Source: Voacanga thouarsii (lineage: Eukaryota > Streptophyta > Magnoliopsida > Gentianales > Apocynaceae). From it: a stretch of 64,000 nucleotides of DNA. The notes beneath the pieces were generated by a model. It did no database searches. It worked only from the letters and a program-made list of their open reading frames with translations, and was not told the DNA's origin. Shown here one piece after another: positions 22,568 through 34,900 of this stretch. Location: the NCBI GenBank assembly GCA_026120185.1, contig JANUWF010001109.1, positions 3,588,001 to 3,652,000 on the forward strand, given 5' to 3'. The position numbers and the translations under genes are program-made. The number at the start of each line of letters is the position of its first letter. Positions within the stretch are counted from its first letter, which is position 1.

Positions 22568-23534
22568 CCGGCGGAATTGGTTGTGTAACTATTTGTTTCG
22601 ATCGAGCTTAATCTTTTTTTTCCGCCTCAACTTTCTCTCATATTTTAACTATTGTATTTCTTTTTTTTTAAGTCTCAACCATCACTTGATTCACTTTAAC
22701 AATGGAAACCGGTGGGTCAAACCCGTTTACCAGTGCCGTGTTGTACAGTTCACGGGGGCAGTCCCTGAGGTGCAAAACAATCTATTTACAACTGACTTTA
22801 CTTCTGAAGCTAAAAAAAATGTCTTGGGACTAAAAACTTTAGAGAAAGATAATTTCTTTCTTCATCTTCAACTCCGCAATACTGCCTCGTAACCTCATCC
22901 TTACCGATCCCAATATTCCAAATTTCCAATAAGAAAAAAAAAAAAAAAAAGACCGGATCATCTTTCTTCAAATTTCCAAGGATGCATCGGTCACAATTTT
23001 TTTTAGTATTTATTTTTTTGAAAAATTTACAACTGTCACGAAATTACTCCGTCATTTCTAATTAATTTAGGAAGACTTTACTTAATTTTCAAATCAAACT
23101 AATAACTTCAATTTTAAAATTTTAAAACTAAACAACATCATTTAAACTTTGAAATTATATATATTAGGTTTGGTTTGTTTTGGACAATCTTCAATAACAA
23201 AATTGCTACATAAAAAAAGTAATAATCTCAGAACATTTCAAATTATAAATACATTGTACATACATAACATTTATTCTCCATATTTAAAAATCAAAATTAA
23301 TACAAAACAAAGACAACTATATTGTATTAAACTAATAAAATTTTCTAATATTAGCACAAATAAAAGAAACACGTCGAAAAATAATTTAATAAATCTATAA
23401 GAATTCTCAACATAATAAGAAAGTAAAGAGTGCGGACAAAAGTGACCATAGAATATGAAAGTTGAAAGAAAAATGAATGTTTAAAACTTTAGATAAAGCA
23501 TAGGATTAGTTGTGTGTGTGTCTATATATATATG
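22568..23534. other. AT-rich intergenic stretch
   Basis: Contains a T-run (22,614-22,622), an A-run (22,934-22,950) and long A/T-rich stretches. The open frames at 22,581-22,892 and 23,149-23,400 have low-complexity composition (Asn, Ile, Lys, Leu, Phe) and no domain, so I leave them out. Confidence 0.5.
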
Positions 23535-24015
23535 AGGTTAAATCCACACTACTCTTAAAAACTAAATGTACAGTCTTTATTACCTTTTGACTCTTCCATC
23601 ATCAAATTAGTATTTTTTTTAATTCCTAAACTATCTTTTTAATATAAAAAATTTGTATTGATTTTTACATTCTTAAACCCTTGAAATCTATCCTCTATTC
23701 TAATCTCCTTCAAACTCTACAATTCATCGAATTATAAAGGAATTATATGTAGAGACAAAGTTTATGAATTCTCTTTAAATTCCTCAACTTTTCTAAAAAT
23801 TAGTTGGTGCTATATTTATATAAAAAAATGAGGCAGAGAAGTGAGACAATGGACAAAGTAAAAAACTTAAAATACTAAATTTTATCCCCCGCTAGATTTT
23901 TTTTTTTTAATTAAAGGAGTATTTTAGGAATTAAAAAATTTAATGGTTTGAGAATGAAAGAATCATAATAATGATCACATAATGCAATTATAGTTTAAGA
24001 GTGTGGATTTAATCT
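23535..24015. mobile_element. MULE-type MITE, 481 bp
   Basis: Ends AGGTTAAATCCACACT at the left and, in reverse complement, AGATTAAATCCACACT at the right. The inverted match continues patchily for over 100 bp, including AATTCCTAAA. Flanks are ATATATATG on both sides (23,526-23,534 and 24,016-24,024), a perfect 9-bp target duplication, as Mutator-like elements make. There is no coding capacity. Confidence 0.8.
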
Positions 24016-24459
24016 ATATATATGAATATATAATATAAATTTAATAATATTTAGTTTGGTTTGAATTTGTTTAAAAAGTTCTTCAAACGAAACCAACTTT
24101 TTAATTTTAAAATCCTTCAAATTGAAATTAAACCAAGTCAATTTCAATTTGGTTTGACTTGATTTTGTTCTTCAAACCAAATTAATTTTTCGATTTTAAA
24201 ATCTTTCAATTCGAATCCAAACTAACCTATATCAAATAGAGTGATTTGATTTGATATGAACTGGTTTCGAGGATTTGTTTTCTCTTAAACAACCCTAGCT
24301 AGGAAGCATAGACAAATACATACATAAGGAAAACAACATAATAAAACAAAGACGTCTGACTGACAAAAATTTTATCCCTGTATCACGTGGACTGGGACTC
24401 ACGAGGCATATTTAATTCCAGTAATACGTGTGAGTAGTCTAGGCATAGAACAAAACTTG
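24016..24459. other. AT-rich intergenic stretch with TTTGGTTT runs
   Basis: Repeated alternations of TTTGGTTTG-like and CAAACCAAA-like sequence (24,050-24,280) can fold on themselves, but I find no clean ends. Nothing else is seen. Confidence 0.4.
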
Positions 24460-24500
24460 GGGAATTCTATAAAATGGGTCATTTTAAAAAGGAATTACGA
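24460..24500 (+). repeat. Lone MULE TIR end, truncated
   Basis: GGGGAATTCTATAAAATGGG and TCATTTTAAAAAGGAATT match the first 40 bp of the MULE-2 TIR (GGGAATTCCGTAAAATAGGA, TCATTTTTAAAAGGAATTTC). It abuts the fold-back element and has no partner on the far side, so it is either a relic end of a second copy or a duplicated terminus. Confidence 0.6.
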
Positions 24501-25866
24501 GGAATTTCTGTTAAATGTTAATGTTTTTTAATGGAATTCTGACAGTGGGGTGATTACTGGGGAATTTCCCATTATGAGGTTGCATTATGATAATGTGATC
24601 ATGTTATTTTCTAGCTTCTTCAACAATTAAAAATTTTAAAATTTAAAAGATATAAAAACTTAAAATCGCATTTTAAAAATGAGATACCTCAAAGTCTTAT
24701 TTTAAGAATGCAACATTTAGTTGACAGAATACTTTATTACAAATTTTTACCCATCCATCAAACTCCTAGAATGCAACAAAAATTTGTAAATATATTTCTC
24801 ACATCACAAACTATTTATAATATAATACTCAAATTTACAGAAAGTAATAAAACTCATAAATACATTTCCCACATCATCTTAAACCACTTGTAATTTAATA
24901 AAATAATGTAACAATATTACAACCATAACAAAATAATTATCTCAAAATTTGATAAGATTTAATAACTATGCACAATAATATAATAAAAATATTAAAATAA
25001 ATATATATGTAATCTATTGAATAAGTTATAATATATATTTTAAGATCATACGTACAATAGAGAAATCATATTTAAAATATAATAAAACAATAACACGAAA
25101 AAAATGAGCTAATCTCGTGAAATACTAAAAATATTATTAATACAATTTCTCTTATTATGTCTAATCTTTCATAATCTCTTGAACTAATAATAATTTTGAA
25201 GGGTAAATTCCTCAAGAGATTAGCTCATTTCTTTATATTATTCATTCATAATTTGTTTTATTGTATTTTGAATATAGTTTCTTTGTTATATTTATAATCT
25301 TAGAATATATATTATGACTTATTCAATAGACTATATATATACTTGTTTTAATATTTTTATCATATTATTGTGTGTAATAATTAAATATTATCAAATTTTG
25401 AGATAATTATCTGTTATAGTTGTAATATTGTTATATTATTTTATTGAATTACAAGTGGTTTAAGAGGATGTGAAAAATGTATTTATAAGTTTTATTACAT
25501 TTTGTCAATTTAAGTATTATGTTATAAGTGATTTGTGATGTAGGAAATGTATTTAAAGTTTTTATTGAATTCTAGAAGTTTGATGGATGGGCAAGGACTG
25601 GCAGGAATTGTAAGAAAGTATTATGTTAATTGAAGGTCGCATTCTTAGAATGAGATATCTCATTTTAAGAATGCGGCCTTTAAGTTTTATATATTTTAAA
25701 ATTTAAAATTTTAATTTTTAATAAAGTTAAAAAATAATATGATTGCATTTTTAAAATGCGACCCGATTTTAAATGAGAATGAGACCTCTCTAAAATGGAA
25801 AATTCCTTGACGATCACTCTACTGTTGAAATTCCGTTGAAAAACACTGCCACTTAACGAAAATTCC
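24501..25866. mobile_element. Fold-back MULE derivative, 1.37 kb
   Basis: Nearly the whole element is one inverted repeat. The left arm (24,501-25,120) and right arm (25,205-25,866) pair along their length. Examples are GGAATTTCTGTTAAATG against GGAATTTTCGTTAAGTG at the ends, AAAATCGCATTTTAAAAATG against GCGACC-type motifs further in, and AAATGAGCTAATCTCGTGAA against GAGATTAGCTCATTT near the centre. The loop is under about 100 nt. The inner arm resembles MULE-1 at about 9,685-9,810 (GAGATTAGCTCATTGATTC, GTTGTAATATTGTTATATTA), so it derives from that family. No transposase is present. It ends about 250 bp before the SABATH start codon. Confidence 0.8.
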
Positions 25867-26113
25867 GCTTCTCAAAGCTGGTTTGCCATCCAAGACCAGG
25901 CTCCTTCAATGATAATCATAACACAAATGAAATGCATGCCTGAAAACAATTCTTTATATGATCCTTCCTTGCTTGACTAGTTAAATAATGAGTAGGTTGA
26001 TTTCTAGCTTACCAAAGACAAACGCTATTTAATAAATTTAAGTCCTGCCTTCAAAATATACTTTGTTTTACACAAGAAATCATATCACATCTCTCACGGT
26101 AAAGAACTCAGAA
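25867..26113 (+). promoter_or_regulatory. Proximal promoter and leader of the SABATH pseudogene
   Basis: The 247 bp between the fold-back MULE and the start codon. CTATTTAATAAATTTAAG at 26,027 is the best TATA-like stretch at a plausible distance upstream of the ATG. No canonical TATAAA is present. Any upstream regulatory sequence is separated by the 1.37 kb insertion. Confidence 0.3.
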
Positions 26114-26654
26114 ATGGATCTGCAGCAGGTTCTTCACATGAATGGAGGAGAAGACCAAGCAAGCTACGCAGGAAACTCATCATTTCAAGTCCATCTCTCT
26201 CTTTCTCTCTCTCACAGTGGTCAATTGAATTTATTGGCGCTATAGATTTTTGACACTAGAGATTTTTCTTCTTCTGTTGCAGAAGTTGGTGATCCATAAA
26301 GTGAAGCATGTTGTTGAAGAAAGCATAAGAGATCTGTGTCTCTCCAGCTTACCAAAGTGTATAAATGTAGCTGATCTGGGTTTTTCATCGGGACACAATG
26401 CCTTTTTGCCAATAAAGGAGATACTAGGGAGCATCAATAATACTTGCGCGCAATTGAATCACAAGCCTCCCTTTGTTCAAGTCTACCTTAATGATCTTGT
26501 GGGCAATGATTTTAATACACTTTTCAAATTGCTACATAGCTTTTACGGGAATTCCGTAAAATAGGATCATTTTTAAAAGGAATTTCGACAGTGAGGTAGT
26601 TCCATTTTTAGTGAGGATGCATTCTAGAATTAGTGAGGTCATATAATGCGACTT

Positions 26655-27885
26655 CTTAATTAGCCCAAATAGACCAATATAAAATTTCATACTTTTTATC
26701 TATTTTGTATTCAGATTAATTTTTTAATTATTTAATCTGGATTTTTGGCTCTGAATAATTAATTAAGCAATTAAATTAGATAAAATAAATACTCTCTCTC
26801 GAACCTTTTATTTTATTCTAGTCTAATAATAAATTAGACTAATAAAATAAAATTCATAATTATCAAAACCAATTCCTTAACCCAAATTTTTTACTATTTA
26901 AGGGTCATTTCGGAGACCAAAAGACACATTGCATTGGCTACAAAAATGACCAAAATACCCATGCTATATAAATAGCTATATTTTGTATTTTAAATATTTC
27001 ATAATATCACCATAAGAAAATATTGACCCTAAGGACAATGTTGCGTTAGCAAAGTCTTTGACCTACAAGTGTAATAACTAAAATACCCCTCTATACATCG
27101 CCGTGCATTTAGAGAGAAAAAGTGTACTAACACCTCTCTAATAGACATCTACCATTCTTAGACCTCTAATCCAATGATCCACGACTTCTGGAATGTTTTC
27201 ACTTTCTAAGGGAGCTACCTTAAAGTAAACATTCAAGTCAGGTTCCCCAGGGCCCTAGATAATTAGATTATTTGAACAGTCACAAGGGACGATATAGCGC
27301 AGAAGCTATTTTGTACAAGTCTGTCTTAACTAACTAGTCATATATACCCAACATACAAATATATCGGATCTACGAAAGAACCTCAACTACAGTATATCAA
27401 AGTATATACCTCTAACTTTGTCAGACCACCAATTTATACTCAAGCGGTAGAGTATTAGTACACGTTATAACAGTAATAGTTTAGGTTTCTTCTAAATAGT
27501 ACTTTTAGAAACCACTATTACAGGTCCTGTTCTACATATTCGAAATATGCTTATACTATGAAGTGAGTGGACTACTCACTGGCTAAAGGTAAGTTATTCC
27601 CCATTTGAAATTCATAACACAATAACTTAAACATGATGAGATTCCTATTCTCATCAATCGGTTAAAAACAAATATTTATGTGTTAAGGAACCTGTGATCC
27701 ATGCCTTACTATGAAAGACCACCATTCATATGGATCACTTACTTAAATACAATAAGACATTTCCAAACGAAAATCGTGCACAAATAAAATATAAATTCAT
27801 AAACAAAGTTTGAGAATAAATTCTTTTATTAATAAATTTGATAATTACATTAGATAAACTAGTCTAGAAGGCATATATTACAACA
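26655..27885 (-). repeat. Copia-B 3' LTR, incomplete
   Basis: 1,231 bp homologous to the first two thirds of the Copia-A LTR in reverse orientation. Polypurine text (ATCTCCCACTTG on the + strand) follows at 27,886. The missing third and absence of a CA end mean this edge is not a retrotransposition boundary. Confidence 0.8.
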
Positions 27886-30800
27886 ATCTCCCACTTGTAT
27901 TCTAAGACTAAAAAAGTCTGTAAGTGCCCATCCCTATGGCGTCTAAGTGTCTCTTGAAGACTTTTTCGGCCAAAGGCTTAGTAAAGGGATCTGCTAGGTT
28001 ATTCTCTGAGGCTATCTGTTCCACCACGATTTTCCGTCTCTAAATGAAATTCCAGATAAGGTGGTACTTCCTTTGGATATGCTTCCCATTTTTGTGGTTC
28101 TTTGGATTGCGAGACTGCTCCAGAGTTATCGCAATACACCACAATCGGTCTATCCATGTGTAGCATAACTCTAAGTTTTGAAAGAAACTTTCGGAGCCAG
28201 ACTACTTCTTTGGATGCTTCCGAAACTGCCACGTACTCAGCTTCCACGGTTGAGTCGGCAATACAAGATTGCTTGATACTCCTCCATAAAACAGCTCCTT
28301 CAGACAAAGTGAAGACATATCCACTAGTGGATTTTCTCTCATCTTTATCTGCTTGGAAATCTGAGTCTGTGTATCCAGTAAAAACCAAGTCGTCAGCCCT
28401 ATAAACCAGCATATAATCTTCTGTGCCATTGAGGTACTTAAGAATATGCTTTACAGCTTGCAAATGAACCTCCCCAGGGTTTGATTGTTTTTGCTAACTA
28501 GGCTTATGGCAAAGCAGATATCTGGCCTAGTGCACAGCATGGCGTACATGAGACTTCTCACAACCGAAGCATAGAGAATCCTACTCATCCTGTCTTTTTC
28601 CTCTTGAGACTTAGGACAGTCTTTAGAACAAAAAAACAATCCATGTCTGCAAGGGATTAGAGCTCCCTTGCATTAGTCCATGCTGAATTTGGTCAGCATC
28701 TTGTCAATGTATGTCGTTTAGGATAATTCTAACATTCTCCGCTTCCTATTTCTAAGAAGCTTAATCCCAAGAATGTAACTGCCTTCTCCCAAGTCCTTTA
28801 TACTAAATTGACTAAAAAGCCAAATCATAGCTGATGATAATGTCTTTACATCATTCCCAATGAGTAGAATGTTATTCACATATAGGACTAGAAAAATTAT
28901 ATTTATGCCTTTCAATTTCCTATACACGCATGATTCATCCTCGTTTTAAATGAAACCGTAAGACTTTACAGTCTCATCAAAATGAATATTCCATATTCTA
29001 GATACCGGCTTAAGTCCATAAATTGACTTTTTAAGCTTGCAGACTATATGTTCCTGACCTTTAGCAATAAACCTTTCGGTTGGGACATATAGATGTCTTC
29101 GTTAAGATGGCCATTAAAAAAATGCCGTCTTGACATCCATTTGCCATATCTCATAGTCGTAATGACATGCAATGGCAATGAGGATATGGATGGATTTAAG
29201 TATGGCTATTGGAGAAAAGGTTTCATCATAATCGATTCCCTCTTTCTGAGTATACGCTTTTGCCATAAGCCTAACTTTGAAGGTTTTCACATTCCTATCC
29301 GCTCCTCTCTTCCTCTTGTATAACCACTTACATCTAATGGGTTTTATCCCTTCAGGTGAAGCTACAAGATCCTAAACCTGATTGAAGTATATAGACTCAA
29401 TCGGCTTTCATTGCTTCATGCTATAGATCTGCATCGGTATTAGCAATAGCCTCCTCGTATCTAGTGGGATCTTATTCCTGATGGTAAAAAACCAACTCAA
29501 AGGCTCTTCTGTCCATCTTTCTAGAACTCTATATACTCTCCCACTATGACGAAGCTTCGTTTAAACAGGTTCTTGAGACTGTGCCTCTTCTTGTTCCATA
29601 ATCGGGTTTGAAGAAGTTAATTCCGAAGATAATTTCTCTTCAAGTTCCAACCTTGTTGAACCTTTAGTGGAAGTACTTTGATCATCCTCCAAGTATCTAG
29701 CATTAGTACTTACTAGTACTTTTTGTCCCTTTTGGATACCTAACAAAGTAGCATAATTCTAATTTTGGTTCTAGCTTATCTCTCTTGATTAGTACATAAG
29801 CTGGACTGCCATATATCCTGAGATGATTTAGATTGGGCGTAAAACATCTCATAGGGTGTATTAGGTACTGACTTGAAATGCACCAAGTTCAGAATGTATG
29901 CTGCTATTTTCAAGGCATATCCTCAAAAAGAGACCAGAAGAGTAGTATGAGACATCATTTTCGAACTTTTTTCATTAATGTCCTGTTCCTTCTCACAACT
30001 ACTCCATTCTGTTGGGGTGTATCCGGCGTAGAGAGTTGGGATACTATTCCATGATGTACCATGTAATCCTCGAATTCTCAGAGGAGGTATTCTTCACCAC
30101 GATCCAATCGTAATGTTTTAATCAATTTACCTATCCGACGCTTCACTTCAATTTTAAACTCTTTGAACTTGTCAACAGAGTTAGACTTACGCCTCATCAG
30201 TTAGACATAACCAAACCTTATACAATCATCCGTGAAATTAATGAAGTACTCAAAACCCCCTCTAGATTGAGTAGACAAAGGACCATACACATCAGTATAA
30301 ATAAGACCTAATATCTCATTGACTCTATTAGCATTTTGGGTGAACGACATTTTGGTCATTTTTTCCATAAGACAGGATTCACATTGAGGCTAACTTTTCA
30401 ATCTTAATAAGTCCAATGGCCCATCATGGATTAACCTCTGAATCTTGGTTGAGTTGATATGGCCCAACCTTAGATGCCAAAGATATGAGTTATTGACATT
30501 GGTCTTTATCTTTTTATTTAAAGATTCAGATTGAGCGTTATTTATTTGATAGTTTATAGGATTTAAAACGAATAAGTTTCCATACAAGTTCCCTGTATAT
30601 AAAACTTCTCCATTTCTACTGATAGTAATACCAGAATGGAAAGAAATAAAATATCCATGATTTATTAGCTTTGCAACTGAAATCAAATTCTGTCTAAAAT
30701 AGGGTACATATAAAATATCTTTTAATATAACTACTTTATTACAATAAAAAACAAGATCCAGCTCTTCCACTACAAGGGCCCATACTCGTGCTCCATTTCC

Positions 30801-31985
30801 TACTCATAGTCCATGCTCGCCCTTCTAGAGTTTTCTTATCTTACTAAACCCCTGCAAGGAGTTACATATATGATCAGTGGCACCAAAATAAACAATCCAA
30901 GTAAAAGTTGATCTAACTATTGAAATAGACTCTAGATAGAGAACAATACCTGTAGGGTTTTTCTTGACCTGAAGTTCCAGACACTCATTTTTCTAGTGTC
31001 CCTTCTGTCTGCATTTGAAGTATTTGCCTTTGGGCTTGTTGGGCTGGTTCTTGGGCTGAGCTTATGCGTTTCACTTCTTCTTCTTGAACTTCCTGAGCTT
31101 GGGTCCAATTCTAGAAGAAAAAGTCCTAGCAATCATAGTTTTGGACTGTGGCTTCATGACCTTCTCCGCCACCTGGAGCTCTTTCATTAACTCAGTTAAA
31201 CTCATATTTAACTTGTTCATGTTGTAGTTCAACTTGAACTGAGTAAAAGAGCCTGACAGAGATTTGAGAACCATGTCCACTTGGCTCTCGAGGTCAATAA
31301 CAGCCCCTAAGACTTTCGCTTTCTAGAAAACAACAATCATTTTGAGCATATGCTCTCTGACTGATGCTCTCTCAGCCATCTTAGTATTTATGATCGTCTT
31401 AAGAGCTTTCTGCCTTGTGGGCCGACTCTTATCGGTGAACATCGTGACTAATGATTGGCTAATGTTGTATGCAGTTGCTATGTGCTCGTATTTTGACTGG
31501 AACACATTAGACATAGATGCCAACATGTAGTATCGAGCTATCTCGTTGGCCTTCTTTCATACTTTCTCAGCCTTACGATCGTTCGCGGTGGAACCCTTCC
31601 TAATAACAAGGCAAGTTTCAAAGAGGATATATCTATTCTCCTCAGTAGTGAATATTATGTCTAAGTTTTTTTTTAGCCTACATAATTTGGACCCGTTAGT
31701 TTATTCTCATGGAGAATAACGGCCAAAAGATTAAAAAAAACTCCACCAACCATTTCTGAAATATTGAAAATAAAAGAAAATTCAGTTTGTGAAAAAAAAA
31801 TAATTCGTGACTTTATCTTTAATATGATTAATTTGGCTCTTAGAAAAACTAATATAGTTTATTGGAAATATTATCAGTTTTCTAAGCTAAGTGTATTAAT
31901 CAGCACAAATTAATTTCCCTTCTAGGTAATGATTTAGAAGATAACTCTATCGTGAGATGACCGTTTCTTCTCATTTCCTATGGAT
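26655..31985 (-). mobile_element. Copia-B, truncated, same family as Copia-A
   Basis: Reads on the - strand from the pre-gag leader (about 31,985) through gag (MVGG start near 31,755) to a 3' LTR that starts at 27,885 with TGTTGTAATATATGCC. RNase H is at 28,463-27,999. The LTR stops at about 26,655, some 650 bp short of full length, where MULE-2 subterminal sequence begins. The 5' LTR, primer site and first leader part are missing. The protease motif reads YFGATDH in place of DSGATDH, and the reverse transcriptase motif reads LYVNNILLIGND in place of YVDD, so two active sites are lost besides the many stops. Confidence 0.85.
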
Positions 31986-34900
31986 AACCTCTAACCTCGA
32001 ACTCTCTGCGTTGAGCACACCCCAACAGAATGGAGTAACTGAAAGAATGAATAGGACATTGATGGAAATGGTCCGAAGCATGATGTCTCATACTACTCTT
32101 CCGGTATCTTTTTGGGGATATGCCCAAGAAACAACGACATACATTCTGAACTTAGTGCCCTCCAAGTCAGTACCTAGAATGCCCTATGAGATGTGGACTG
32201 GGCATAAGCTAAATTTGAATCATCTCAGAATATGGGGCTGTCCAGCTTACGTACTGATCAAGGGAGAAAAGTTAGAACCAAGATCAGAATTATGCTATTT
32301 TGTTGGGTATCCAAAAGAGACAAAATGAGGTTACTTTTATCATCTCAAGGAGCAGAAAGTACTGGTAAGTACTAATGCTAGATACTTAGAGGGTGATCAA
32401 GTACTTCCACTAAAGGCTCAACAAAGTTGGAACTCGATGAGAAGTTATCTTCAGAATCAATTCTTCAGACCTGATTGTAGAATAAGAAGAGGCACAACCT
32501 CAAGAACCTGTATAAATGAAGCCTCGTCGTAGTGGGAGGGTATTTAGAGTTCCAGAAAGATGGACTGGAGAGTCTTTCGAGCTGGTCTCTGACCATCAGG
32601 AACAAGATCCCACCAGATACGAGGAGGCTATTGCTTATGCCGATGCAAATTTATGGCAGGAAGTAATGAAAGCCGAGATTGAGTCTATATACTTCAATCA
32701 GGTTTGAGATCTTGTAACTTCACCTGAAGGAATAAAACCCATTGAGTGTAAGTGGCTATACAAGAGGAAGAGGGGAGCGGATGGGAAGGTGGAAACCTTC
32801 AAAATTAGGCTTGTGGTGAAAGGGTATACTCAAAAAGAAGGAATCGATTATGAGAAAACCTTTTCCCCAATAGCCATGCTTAAGTCCATCCGTATCCTCC
32901 TTACCATTGCATGTCATTTCGACTACGAGATATGGCAAATGGATGTCAAGATGGCATTTTTTAATGGCCATCTTAACGAAGACATCCATATGTTCCAATA
33001 AGAAGGTTTTATTGTTAAATGCCAAGAACATATGATTTGCAAGCTTAAAAAGTCCATTTATGGACTTAAGCAGGCATCTAGAGCATGGAACATTCGTTTT
33101 AACAAGACTGTAAAGTCTTACGATTTCATCCAAAATAAGGATGAACTTTGCGTGTACAAAAAATTGAAAGGCATAAATGTGGTTTTTCTTGTCCTATATG
33201 TGGATGACATTCTACTCATTGGGAATGATGTAGGAACATTGTCATCTACTAAAGTTTGGCTGTCTAGTCAATTTAGTATGAAGGACTTGGGAGATGCTAG
33301 TTACATTCTCGAGATTAAACTTCTTAGAAATAGGAAGTAGAGAATGTTAGAATTATCCCAAGCAACATGTATTGACAAGATGTTGGCCAAGTTTAGCATA
33401 GATTTATGCAAAAGAGCTTAATCTCTTGCAGACATGGGTTATCTTTTTGTTCTAAGAACTGTCCTAAATCTCAAGAAGAAAAAGATAGGATGAGTAGGAT
33501 TCCCTACGCTTCGACTGTGGGAAGTCTCATGTACGCCATGTTGTGCACTAGGCTAGATATCTACTTTGTCGTAAGCTTAGTTAGCAGATATTAGTCAAAC
33601 TATAGAGAAGTTCATTGGTAAGCTGTAAAGCATATTCTGAAGTACCTCAAAGGTACGGGAGATTATATACTGGTATACAGGGCTGATGAATTGGTTCCTA
33701 CTGGATACACAAATTCAGACTTTCGGTAGATAGGAATAAGAGAAAATCCACTAGTGGATATGTCTTCACCTTATCTGGAGGAGCAGTTTCATGGAGGAGT
33801 ATCAAGCAATATTGCATTGCTAACTCAACCATGGAAGTTGAGTATGTGGCAACTTTAGAGGCATCCAAAGAAACAGTTTGGCTCTGGAACTTCCTTTTAG
33901 AATTTAGAGTCGTGTCACACATGGATGGACCGATCGTGGTATATTGCAATAACATTGGAGCAAGTTCACAATCCAAAGAACCCATGAACTATAAGAAAGG
34001 GAAGCACATTGAGAGGAAGTACCACCTGATTTGGGATTTCATCTAAAGACGAAAAATCGTGGTGGAACAGATAGCCTCGGAGAATAACCTAGCAGCTTCC
34101 TTCGCCAAACCTTTAGTTGAGAGAGTCTTCAAGAGACACTTAGACGTCATAGGGGTGGGCACCTACGGACTTTCTTAGTCTTAGAGTACAAGTGGGAGAT
34201 TGTTGAAATGTATGCCCTCTAGACTAGGTTTCTGATGTAATTATCGAATTTATGAATAAAAGGATTTATTTTCAAAATTTGTTTGTGAATTTACATTTAT
34301 TTGTGCACGATTTACTTTTTGAAAAGACCCATTATGTTTAAATAAGTGATCCATGTGAATGGTGATTTTTCACAGTAAAGTATGGATCACGGGTTACTTA
34401 ACATATAAACGTTTGTTCTTAGCCGATTTGTGAGAATGTGAATCTCATCATATTTAAGTTATTGTATTATGAATTCTAAATGGGGAATGACTTACCTTTA
34501 GCCTATGGGTAGTCCACTCATTTTATAGCATGAGCGTATTTCGAATAGTAGAACAGGACCTATCATAGTGATTTCTAAAAGTTCTATTTGGTAGAAACTC
34601 AGACTATTACTACTACAGTATGGACTAATACTCTACGACTTGAATATGAGTTGGTGATCTAACGAAGTTAGAAGCACATACTTTGATGTATTGTGGTTAA
34701 GGTTTTATCATAGAGCCAATATACTTGTATGTTGAGTATATATGACTAATTAGTTAAAACAGACTTATACAAGATGACTTCTATGTTATATAGCTCATTG
34801 TAACTGTTCGAATGGTATAAATATCCAAAGCCCTGGGGACACATGCCTTGGATGTTAGCTTTAGGGTTGCTCCCTTGGAAAGCAAAAGCATTTCAAAAGT

